Assembly: GCF_004117935.1 (NCBI RefSeq)
Contig: NZ_SDOY01000143.1
Coordinates: 50,898-114,897 of the forward strand
Length of the DNA: 64,000 nucleotides
Reading direction: 5' to 3'
From: Streptomyces roseicoloratus
GTDB lineage: Bacteria; Actinomycetota; Actinomycetes; Streptomycetales; Streptomycetaceae
Both the position numbers and the translations under genes were made by a program. This document shows, piece after piece, positions 9,392 to 15,711 of the stretch (position 1 is its first letter; the number at the start of each line of letters is the position of its first letter). The notes under the pieces were generated by a model, which saw only the letters and a program-made list of their open reading frames with translations, was not told the origin of the DNA and made no database searches.

Positions 9392-10258
9392 ATGAAGCGT
9401 TCGTCCGTCATACGCAGAGCAGTGCTGGCCACCGCCGCCGTGGTACTCGCCGCGGGCTGCACGGCCCAGGCCGCGGGTTCCGGCGGCGGTTCCGGCACCG
9501 GCGGCGGTTCCGGTGCGAGTACGGGCACGGGCGCCACGACGCCGCCCGCCGGCACCACGGCATCGCCGGCGACGCCCTCGTCCGACGACAAGCCGTCGGC
9601 CACGCCGACGACGGAGCAGCCGAAGGCCAAGGTCCTGATGGACGACGGCGACGAGAACGAGCAGGTGCGCGAGCTGCAGGCGCGGCTGCGTCAGATCGGC
9701 TACTTCGACCGGGCGCCCACCGGCTTCTACGGGACGATGACGGCGGGCGCGGTGAAGTCCTTCCAGAAGAAGCGGGAGCTGCCGCAGACCGGCACGGCCG
9801 ACGAGGTCACCTGGCAGAAGCTGGTCGCCATGACGCACCGGCCGACCGCCGACGAGCTGAAGCCGTCCACCACCAACAAGCTGGACACTCCCGACCCGCG
9901 CTGCATGACCGGGCGGGTGATGTGCATCAGCAAGGAGAGCCGGACGCTGGCGTGGATGATCGACGGCAAGGTGGTGTCGTCGTTCGACGTGCGCTTCGGC
10001 TCGGAGAACACCCCGACCCGCGAGGGCGAGTTCAAGGTGGAGTGGAAGGCCCGCGACTGGACCTCGACGATCTACCACACGCCCATGCCGTACGCGATGT
10101 TCTTCAGCCGCGGCCAGGCGGTGCACTACTCGGCGGACTTCGCGGCCCGCGGCTACAACGGCGCCTCGCACGGCTGCGTGAACGTCCGTGACAAGAGCAA
10201 GCTCGCGGCGCTGTTCGACCAGGTGAAGGTGGGCGACAAGGTCGTCGTGCACTGGTGA
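9392..10258 (+). CDS. L,D-transpeptidase lipoprotein with peptidoglycan-binding domain
   Basis: Secreted, membrane-anchored cell-wall enzyme of 288 residues that likely makes 3-3 peptidoglycan cross-links or attaches proteins. Signal peptide MKRSSVIRRAVLATAAVVLA with lipobox LAAGC, then a Gly/Ser/Thr-rich linker. A peptidoglycan-binding type 1 repeat (VRELQARLRQIGYF to GTADEVTWQKL, about residues 88-150) and a C-terminal YkuD domain with the catalytic SHGCVNV complete it. The ATG at 9392 precedes the signal peptide and follows a G-rich Shine-Dalgarno; upstream in-frame codons are not plausible. It is divergent from the mutase gene with 140 bp between. Confidence 0.93.
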   Translation: MKRSSVIRRAVLATAAVVLAAGCTAQAAGSGGGSGTGGGSGASTGTGATTPPAGTTASPATPSSDDKPSATPTTEQPKAKVLMDDGDENEQVRELQARLRQIGYFDRAPTGFYGTMTAGAVKSFQKKRELPQTGTADEVTWQKLVAMTHRPTADELKPSTTNKLDTPDPRCMTGRVMCISKESRTLAWMIDGKVVSSFDVRFGSENTPTREGEFKVEWKARDWTSTIYHTPMPYAMFFSRGQAVHYSADFAARGYNGASHGCVNVRDKSKLAALFDQVKVGDKVVVHW

Positions 10259-10451
10259 CGTCGACGGGCCGGCGACCCGGGGTGTGACCCCGTGGGAAGA
10301 GAGGGCGCGGGTGGGACCGGGGGAACGTGCCCCACCCGCGCCGGTGCGCCGAGCCGAAGGTACGGGGGGAACCCCGGCTCCTTGCGCTCGCCGATGACCA
10401 GTCGGCTCATTCAGTACTGCGTCGCGGGGTCGAAAAGTGTCACACCTGCTG

Positions 10452-10482
10452 TCGGGACTCTTTCGGGACTCTTTCGGGACTA
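10452..10482. repeat. 11-bp direct repeats ending at a stop codon
   Basis: TCGGGACTCTT occurs at 10452-10462 and 10463-10473, and a third, shorter copy (10474-10482) carries the complement of the TAG stop of the sigma-associated membrane protein gene. The rest of 10259-10451 shows no gene. Confidence 0.7.
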
Positions 10483-11544
10483 CGAACGCGAGCGGTCCCG
10501 GCCGTGCGTTCCACCGGGCGTTCCCCCGCCCGGGCCGCCGCCCGCTCCGGCGTTCTTCCCGCCGTCCTCGCCGCGGTTCTTCCCGTGGTTCCGGTCGCCT
10601 CGGTCGTTCTTGTCGTCGCCGTCGGAACCGCCCGAGCCGCCGGAACCGGCATCGCCGGAGCCGCCGCTGCCCGAGCTGCCGGAGGACGTCCGTCCGGCGG
10701 TGTGCTGCGGCGTGGGGGTGGCGGTGGTGGGCGCGCCGGAGAGGATCCGGTCGCAGTAGCGCTTCACGGTCTCGCCGCTCCTGAGCGCCCTCGCGAGCCG
10801 GTCCCGGCCGCCGTCGGCGAGCCGGCCGGAGCGGTAGTCACGGCAGGCCTGGATCACCTTGCTGCGCTCGTCGCCGATCGGCGACCGGCCGTCGGCGGTC
10901 GCGTCGGGCGTGGCGGTCCCGCCGTCGGGGCCGCCGGTTCCGGCCGTGGCGGTGCCGGGCCCGTCCGTGGCGCCGGGTGTGGCGGTCTTCCCGTCGCGTC
11001 CGGTCGGGACGCCGGGCACCTCCGTGCCGGCGCCGCCGCTGGGCGAGCCCGCGGTGCCGGGACTGCCGGACTCGCCGGTCGGCGGGGTGCCGACGGACAC
11101 GACCGAGGTGCCGGGCTCCGGATCGGTGGTCAGCGGCAGCATGCCGGTGCCCGCGGCGACGGCGACGCCGCCGACCGTGACGGCGGCGACCGCGGCGGCC
11201 AGGCCGTAGCGCAGGGAGCGTCCCCAGCGGCGGCCGCTGAGCAGGGGCGAGATCCGGACACGACCGAGATCGGTGGCGGTCTGGCCGGCGTGCCCGGGCG
11301 CGGCGGCGCCGGCCGCGCGCTCGGCGACGGCCTTGCGGAAGGCGGCGAGTGCGGCGGCCTCACCGGGGAGTTCGCCGTCGGGGCCCGCGACCAGGCCCAC
11401 GGCGGGGGTGCGGGCCGTGTCGAGGGCGCGCGCGAGGAGTTCGGCCTGCGTGCGGGAGGCGTCGTCGACGGGGTCGACCGGCTCGCCGCGCAGCAGCCGC
11501 TCCGCGGCCTCCTGGTCGAGCCACTGGTACCGCTCGTCGGCCAT
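10480..11544 (-). CDS. Membrane protein co-encoded with ECF sigma factor (putative anti-sigma or regulator)
   Basis: A 354-residue single-pass membrane protein. The N-terminal cytoplasmic part (DERYQWLDQEAAERLLRGEP, residues 3-110) is followed by one hydrophobic helix (YGLAAAVAAVTVGGVAVAAG, near 130) and a long Gly/Ser/Thr/Pro-rich extracellular tail ending in repeated GSGGSGD-type motifs and a basic C-terminus. Its start overlaps the sigma-factor stop (TGATG; ATG 11544 has AAGGA six nt upstream), so the pair is coupled, the standard layout of sigma/anti-sigma genes. No zinc-binding HxxxCxxC motif is visible, so anti-sigma function is inferred from context. Confidence 0.75.
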   Translation of the reverse strand: MADERYQWLDQEAAERLLRGEPVDPVDDASRTQAELLARALDTARTPAVGLVAGPDGELPGEAAALAAFRKAVAERAAGAAAPGHAGQTATDLGRVRISPLLSGRRWGRSLRYGLAAAVAAVTVGGVAVAAGTGMLPLTTDPEPGTSVVSVGTPPTGESGSPGTAGSPSGGAGTEVPGVPTGRDGKTATPGATDGPGTATAGTGGPDGGTATPDATADGRSPIGDERSKVIQACRDYRSGRLADGGRDRLARALRSGETVKRYCDRILSGAPTTATPTPQHTAGRTSSGSSGSGGSGDAGSGGSGGSDGDDKNDRGDRNHGKNRGEDGGKNAGAGGGPGGGTPGGTHGRDRSRS

Positions 11545-12311
11545 CACATGTCCTTCTGCGTCCGCGCGCGCGATTGCGTCACACCGCCGGGTGAACCGGC
11601 CTCCGGCCGGGGACCGCGTTGCGGAGGGACGCCGTCCAGGGCGGCGGTGTCACCGGCACCGGCCGCACCGAGGAGTTCGGCGAGTTTCTTGAGGCCGCGG
11701 TGGGCGGCGGTACGGACGGCGCCGGGGCGCTTGCCGAGGGTGTCGGCCGCGCTCTTGGCGTCCAGTCCGACGACGACCCGCAGGACGACGGCCTCGGCCT
11801 GGTCCTGGGGCAGCTGGGCGATGAGGTGCATGGTGCTGCCGGTGGCCAGGGCCTCCAGGGCCTCGCCCGCGGTGTCCGAGTCGGCCGGCTTGTCGGTGAG
11901 CTCGGTCTCGTCGCCGCCGACGGCGGGGCGCCGGCCGCGCATCCGGATGTGGTCCAGGGCGCGGTTGCGGGCGATCCGGGCGGCCCAGCCGCGGAAGCGG
12001 TCCGCGTCGCCGTCGAAGCGGTCGAGGTCGCGGGCGATCTGCAGCCAGCTCTCGGAGGCCACGTCCTCGGCGTCGGCGTCGCCGACCAGGGTGCGCAGGT
12101 AGCCGAGGAGCCGCGGGTGCACCGCGCGGTACACGGTGCGGAAGGCGTCCTCGTCACCGTTCTGCGCGGCGAGCACTGCGGCCGTCAGCTCCGCCTCGTC
12201 CCCCAGCACTCCCCACACCTGTTCGTCGTCGCGCTCATCGCGGCTGGTCGTCACCGCCACGCCGCCCAGGGCGCAGAAGAACGCTACGTCCTTTTCGGGC
12301 GCCGCGTCCAC
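11544..12311 (-). CDS. RNA polymerase ECF-type sigma factor
   Basis: Region 2 is seen as AFRTVYRAVHPRLLGYLRTLVG through DAEDVASESWLQIARDLDRF and FRGWAARIARNRALDHIRMRGR, and region 4 as LIAQLPQDQAEAVVLRVVVGLDAKSAADTLGKRPGAVRTAAHRGLKKL. The chain is 255 residues from GTG 12311. An alternative GTG at 12254 gives a start closer to the conserved core, so the N-terminal 19 residues are uncertain. The downstream membrane protein is translationally coupled. Target promoters are unknown. Confidence 0.92.
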   Translation of the reverse strand: MDAAPEKDVAFFCALGGVAVTTSRDERDDEQVWGVLGDEAELTAAVLAAQNGDEDAFRTVYRAVHPRLLGYLRTLVGDADAEDVASESWLQIARDLDRFDGDADRFRGWAARIARNRALDHIRMRGRRPAVGGDETELTDKPADSDTAGEALEALATGSTMHLIAQLPQDQAEAVVLRVVVGLDAKSAADTLGKRPGAVRTAAHRGLKKLAELLGAAGAGDTAALDGVPPQRGPRPEAGSPGGVTQSRARTQKDM

Positions 12312-12587
12312 GCGGGTCCGGTTCTTTGTGCAACTCGCAACCTTCGGGGTGTGACAGAAAACGCATGCCCGGCGCTGTTAGGAGTACGGGGCCGTGCTGC
12401 GGCTCCGCGGACGACGACCGGGGCCTCTCCTGTGGGGGGTGGCGGCCCCGGTCGTCTTCCTTTTCGGGGCCCGTGACCAGGCGAGACGCAGGGCACGAGG
12501 CTTCTGCATGACCAACCTGTGACCAACGCGTCCGGGCGTGCACCCGATCCGCCTCGGGCCAATCCCCTGTGCCGCTCTCGTGGCGAG
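12312..12587. other. Intergenic region with a hairpin and a possible 42-codon ORF
   Basis: Upstream of the sigma factor gene and bordering the integrase remnant. It contains a perfect 13-bp hairpin with a T-rich tail (12413-12464, plus strand) and a short plus-strand reading frame beginning GTG at 12394 after GGAG and ending at 12522. Its product would have one hydrophobic stretch (LLWGVAAPVVFLFGA). The frame spans the hairpin, so either the ORF or the terminator reading is likely to be wrong. Confidence 0.4.
12413..12464 (+). terminator. Terminator-like hairpin, plus strand
   Basis: GACGACCGGGGCC (12413-12425) pairs perfectly with 12444-12456 over an 18-nt loop and is followed by TTCCTTTT, giving the polarity of an intrinsic terminator for plus-strand transcription. 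No annotated plus-strand gene lies immediately upstream, so the transcript it ends is unknown. Confidence 0.6.
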
Positions 12588-12734
12588 CTACCGGGCCTCC
12601 TCCACTCGACGGCTCACGTACTGAGACATCGTGTAGCCCGGCGAACGGTGGCGAACGTCAGCGGAGACCTCTGCCGGGTTCTCTCCCGCGTCCAGGTCGT
12701 CGGTGACCTCGCTGCGCCGGCGGTCGTGCACGCC
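12588..12734 (-). pseudogene. Tyrosine integrase remnant (C-terminal end only)
   Basis: About 48 codons up to a TAG at 12588 read as the end of a phage-type tyrosine recombinase. They show an H-x-x-R-like box HDRRRSEVTDDLDAGENP, then RHRSPGYTMSQYV with the position of the nucleophilic Tyr, then VSRRVEEAR and stop. The rest of the protein, including the first catalytic Arg and the core-binding domain, is missing; the frame runs directly into the toxin gene region. It is therefore a decayed remnant of an integrative element. Confidence 0.7.
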
Positions 12735-12780
12735 TGCAATCGCCCCGGATCCGGACGTCCTGCGCCATAGCGCGGCCAAG

Positions 12781-13167
12781 TCAGCGGTTCAGGTCGAGCA
12801 CGGGCACACCCCGCCCCTCGTACGCTTTCGGCTCGACGGTGGCGACCAGGGCGTCCGCGTCCCACTCCGGCAGGTGCCGGGCGGCATGGATCGCGGCGCC
12901 GATGCCTGGCGGAACGCCGTCGCGGTGCAGCTGGGCCACTGCCAGCATCGCCGGGTAATCCAGGTCCACGGTGTGGATGACGTCGAGCTGCCCGATGTGT
13001 TCGGCGAGCCCGGGGTGCTCACGATCCGCTTCGAGGGCCGACAGCACCGGCACCCACAGGCAGGTCTCCGTCTCGAAGTGAGCACGGTGGATCAGCGCGG
13101 ACACCTGCCGGTTCCCCGAGAGCGCCGTCAGGGTCGGCGCGTCGAGGATGAGGTGGTGCAGGATCAC
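12781..13167 (-). CDS. PIN-domain-like toxin (VapC-type)
   Basis: A 128-residue protein beginning with ILDAPTLTALSG (a first-strand Asp as in PIN nucleases), with ALEADREHPGLAEHIG in the middle and a C-terminal Ala-rich helix. The usual third acidic residue in the PIN DA-motif is replaced (GIGAAIHAARH), although WDADALVATVE follows, so catalytic competence is uncertain. Its start overlaps the stop of the antitoxin gene by four bases. Expected role: endoribonuclease toxin neutralised by the upstream protein. It lies in a mobile-DNA scar next to an integrase remnant. Confidence 0.75.
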   Translation of the reverse strand: MILHHLILDAPTLTALSGNRQVSALIHRAHFETETCLWVPVLSALEADREHPGLAEHIGQLDVIHTVDLDYPAMLAVAQLHRDGVPPGIGAAIHAARHLPEWDADALVATVEPKAYEGRGVPVLDLNR

Positions 13168-13427
13168 GCGGCCGCGTCCTGCTGCCGGGCGAACGCCTCG
13201 CGGAGCCTGGCCCCCATGGCCGCGCTCTCCTCGTCGCTCACCTCGACACCGAAGTGCTCGGCCAGATACGCCCGAGTGCGCTCGGCGCGCTCGCGGCGCT
13301 CCTCCTCGGTCAGCGTCGACTCCGCGAACTCCTGAACCAACGAACGGATCGACGTCCCCCGCGACTCCGCGATCACCGCCAGCCGGTCCCGCACCTCGGC
13401 GGGCACCCGAATCATCGCATCAGACAT
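13164..13427 (-). CDS. Antitoxin, ribbon-helix-helix-like (VapB-type)
   Basis: An 87-residue acidic protein with an N-terminal RHH-type segment (IRVPAEVRDRLAVIAESRGTSIRSLVQEF, residues 6-34), followed by a long charged helix rich in Glu/Arg that would wrap the toxin. The gene order antitoxin-toxin and the 4-bp overlap are those of type II modules. The ATG at 13427 is only six nt from a TATACT -10-like element embedded in a 20-bp palindrome (13434-13453), which suggests autoregulation and a nearly leaderless message. Confidence 0.82.
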   Translation of the reverse strand: MSDAMIRVPAEVRDRLAVIAESRGTSIRSLVQEFAESTLTEEERRERAERTRAYLAEHFGVEVSDEESAAMGARLREAFARQQDAAA

Positions 13428-13433
13428 GCCGCG

Positions 13434-13453
13434 AGTATACGTCGACGTCTACT
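13434..13453 (-). promoter_or_regulatory. Palindromic operator/-10 of the toxin-antitoxin operon
   Basis: AGTATACGTCGACGTCTACT is self-complementary at 18 of 20 positions with a perfect ACGTCGACGT core. On the minus strand it contains TATACT, six nt before the antitoxin ATG. Binding by the RHH antitoxin is inferred from the usual autoregulation of such modules. Confidence 0.6.
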
Positions 13454-13708
13454 CCCTGCGTTCACCTGCAAGCGTCAGAAGGCAGCGGGGGAAGGATGTG
13501 GCAGTCGCCGGCAATGACGCTGCGGGCGGCGCGACTCTCGTGGGCACGCCGCCGCAGCTCGACTCACGCGACAAAACGGGGTGAATCAATCACCTCAACA
13601 AGCAGCGATCACCGCTGACGAATCGAGGTTGATGCTGTGCAGATGTCAGGACAAGGCCAACATCCTGGGCAACGGCATGCCTTCTCATCTGTCACACCAC
13701 CTTGGGCG

Positions 13709-13938
13709 TCAGGGCACCCCCAGGAGCTCCGACACTGTCCTTAGATCTGCCGCAGAAAGCGCGCTCAGACCATCTGGGTTACGCGGGCTGATTTCCGAGT
13801 CACAGAGATTCAGGCCGTCGTCGCTGGTGTACCAACGTGCTGGATCCCATTGCAGGTTGTCCGACGCAATAGATTCGGCGAGCTCCTCTGCGTCAGAAGC
13901 TCCTCCCGTAGCACGCAGAGCATCCGCAATAGCACCAT
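13709..13938 (-). pseudogene. Start-less ORF fragment (C-terminal about 76 codons, unknown protein)
   Basis: Minus-strand frame ending TGA at 13711-13709. It reads ADALRATGGASDAEELAESI, then DNLQWDPARWYTSDDGLNL, and ends SELLGVP. It has protein-like composition with acidic helices and no in-frame ATG, GTG or TTG that would start it before it runs into the toxin-gene fragment. I do not recognise the family. It looks like the surviving tail of a gene cut by the rearrangement that left the toxin fragment. Confidence 0.5.
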
Positions 13939-13942
13939 GCCG

Positions 13943-14008
13943 GCACCGGCACCCACAGGCGGGTCTCCGTCTCGAGGTGAGCGCGGTGGACCAACGCCGG
14001 CGCCTGCC
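13943..14008 (-). pseudogene. Fragment of a second PIN toxin gene
   Basis: These 66 bp match 13044-13109 inside the toxin gene at 58 of 66 positions without gaps and in the same orientation; read on the minus strand they give a segment like ALVHRAHLETETRLWVPV. Most changes are transitions. It is a relic of a duplicated or independently acquired toxin-antitoxin module. Confidence 0.75.
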
Positions 14009-14051
14009 ACTCGCCCCGCCCCGCCTCTCACCCGACGCACCTCCACTCGAC

Positions 14052-14095
14052 TGTCAACCACCCGTTGACACCCTGCGACTGTCAACCTAAGGTTG
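14052..14095 (+). promoter_or_regulatory. Inverted repeats upstream of the Clp-N/HTH gene
   Basis: TGTCAAC-CACCC-GTTGACA (14052-14070) is a perfect inverted repeat. CAACCTAAGGTTG (14083-14095) is a second perfect palindrome ending six bp before the ATG. The TGTCAAC half-site occurs three times counting both orientations. The arrangement suggests an autoregulated promoter with TTGACA as a possible -35. Confidence 0.55.
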
Positions 14096-14100
14096 CACCC

Positions 14101-14853
14101 ATGACGAATCCCCTCGGCATGAACCACCCGGTGCGCCTCGACGACCTGATCGAAGCGATCAAGAAGTCCCACTCGGACGCCCTCGACCAGCTCTCCGGCG
14201 CGGTCATCGCGGCGGACCACCTCGGCGACGTCGCCGACCACCTCATCGGACACTTCGTGGACCAGGCACGGCGGGCCGGCGCCTCCTGGACCGACATCGG
14301 CAAGAGCATGGGCGTCACCCGGCAGGCCGCCCAGAAGCGCTTCGTCCCCAAGGACGACAAGGAGGCGGACACGGCGAAGATGGACCCGAACGCCGGCTTC
14401 AGCCGGTTCACGCCCCGGGCCCGCAACGTCGTGATGGCCGCACAGAACGAGGCCTCCGCCGCCCGCAACGACAAGACGGTCCCGGCCCACCTGGCCCTCG
14501 GCCTGCTGGCCGAGCCGGACGGACTCGCCGGGCACTGGATCTCCGGCCAGGGCGTCACCCCGGAGCGGCTCCGCGAGGCGCTCACCGCCACGCTGCCGCC
14601 GGCCGTCGAGGAGGTGCCCGCGCTCATCCCGTACGACGCGGAGGCCAAGAAGGTCCTGGAGCTCACCTTCCGGGAGGCCCTGCGACTCGGCCACAACTAC
14701 GTGGGCACCGAGCACATCCTGCTCGCGCTCCTGGAGTTCGAGGACGGCAAGGGCGTCCTCGCGGGCCTCGGCCTGGACAAGGCCCGGGCCGAACGGGAGA
14801 TCGCGGAGGCGATCGACTCGCTGATGATCACGGACCCCGCCTCGGAGTCCTGA
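14101..14853 (+). CDS. Clp N-terminal-repeat protein with an HTH-like segment
   Basis: A 250-residue soluble protein. Residues 1-80 include a helix-turn-helix-like stretch (GASWTDIGKSMGVTRQAAQKRF). The C-terminal half (about 100-245) has two Clp R-type repeats as in ClpA/ClpC N-domains (FTPRARNVVMAAQNEASAAR and AKKVLELTFREALRLGHNYVGTEHILLALL). No AAA+ ATPase module follows. Such proteins are common in Streptomyces and may act as regulators or adaptors; function is not established here. ATG 14101 lies just after a palindrome, so the message may be near-leaderless and autoregulated. Confidence 0.85.
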   Translation: MTNPLGMNHPVRLDDLIEAIKKSHSDALDQLSGAVIAADHLGDVADHLIGHFVDQARRAGASWTDIGKSMGVTRQAAQKRFVPKDDKEADTAKMDPNAGFSRFTPRARNVVMAAQNEASAARNDKTVPAHLALGLLAEPDGLAGHWISGQGVTPERLREALTATLPPAVEEVPALIPYDAEAKKVLELTFREALRLGHNYVGTEHILLALLEFEDGKGVLAGLGLDKARAEREIAEAIDSLMITDPASES

Positions 14854-14922
14854 CCACCGGGCGGACCCGCCCGGAAGAGACGGCCTGAGCCGGGCCGGCC
14901 GCACGACGGGGGTTGCGGCCGG

Positions 14923-15037
14923 CCCGTACGGCTCAGGCGGTGCTGCCCGTACGGCTGAGGCAGTGCTGCCCGTACGGCTCAGGCGGTGCTGCCCGTACGG
15001 CTCAGGCGGCGCGGCCCGTACGGCTCAGGCCGTGCGG
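14923..15037. repeat. Five tandem 23-bp repeats overlapping a stop codon
   Basis: Units of CCCGTACGGCTCAGGCGGTGCTG repeat five times with few changes. The last unit overlaps the 3' end of the next minus-strand gene. Each unit on the minus strand contains CTGAGCCGTACGGGC, and in the gene-proximal copy this TGA is the stop codon, so the array looks like amplification of the gene's 3' end. Confidence 0.85.
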
Positions 15038-15549
15038 GCTCTGCGGGAGACGACCGCGCGCAGGACGCGGCCGCCCTCGGTCGAGAGGTCACGGGCACGG
15101 CGCAGCCCGGTCGGGCCGTGCGCCACGGCCTCGAGGACGGTCTGCTGCCGCAGGAGTTCGCCCGCGTGCAGCGGGCCCGCCTCAGTGGCGTCGTGCCGGG
15201 CGTGCGCGGCGAGCGCCGCCTCGGAGCAGCTCCGGGCCCATTCCCGCAGGGCCTCCTCGGCCCAGTCGGCGGGCGCGCCGTCGAGCATCCCGCGCACCAG
15301 GACGGCGGCCTCGTCGCCGGGCCCGGCGGCCGCGCCGCCGAGTTCGACCCGCGCCTTGGCGACGGCCTCGCCCCAGGCGCCGCCGTCGCCACGGGCGACG
15401 GTGGCCCAGACGGGCCGGAGGACGTCCGCGCCGTCGGGCGCGAGCAGCGGCAGACACCGGTCGAGGCAGGCGAGCCCGGCGGCGGCGAGGCCCCGCGCGT
15501 CGGCGCGGTCGATCAGTTCCTGCAGGCTCGTGCTCGTCACGGACGTCAT
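15025..15549 (-). CDS. Hypothetical helical protein
   Basis: A 174-residue, Ala/Arg/Glu-rich protein with no signal peptide or membrane helix. A strong AAGGAGG sits five nt before ATG 15549. The sequence SLQELIDRADARGLAAAGLACLD and ALREWARSCSEAALAAHARH suggests an all-helical soluble fold. I do not recognise the family. It stands alone between the Clp-N gene (convergent) and the hexosaminidase gene, and its 3' end lies within a tandem-repeat array. Confidence 0.75.
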   Translation of the reverse strand: MTSVTSTSLQELIDRADARGLAAAGLACLDRCLPLLAPDGADVLRPVWATVARGDGGAWGEAVAKARVELGGAAAGPGDEAAVLVRGMLDGAPADWAEEALREWARSCSEAALAAHARHDATEAGPLHAGELLRQQTVLEAVAHGPTGLRRARDLSTEGGRVLRAVVSRRARTA

Positions 15550-15711
15550 GGACGCCTCCTTGCCGGCTTTGCGGACGCAGTACGTCCCCTACTGCGCCGT
15601 CCGGCGCGTTTTCGTCACGGCGCGGCCGGAATCATGCCAGTCGCCTTCGCGTGCTGCATAGAGGCCGGACGGCGGACGACGAGGAGTCCACGTGACGCGG
15701 ACCGCTCCGCC

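Larger units (their letters stand above)
13454..14051. other. Accessory intergenic region with gene debris
   Basis: About 600 bp between the toxin-antitoxin operon and the Clp-N gene. Base composition is lower in GC than the surroundings, especially 13570-13930. It holds a minus-strand reading-frame fragment without a start (13709-13938) and a 66-bp copy of part of the toxin gene (13943-14008). No intact gene is visible. Confidence 0.65.

Noticed and set aside
12480..12590. Searched for a tRNA gene as integration target of the element
   Set aside because: No cloverleaf with a GTTCRAN T-loop could be drawn in this stretch; no tRNA or rRNA gene was recognised anywhere in the window.
14923..15037. 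Tandem repeats considered as iterons or a replication origin
   Set aside because: No replication protein gene nearby, and the units derive from the 3' end of the adjacent gene; similar arrays occur after other stops.
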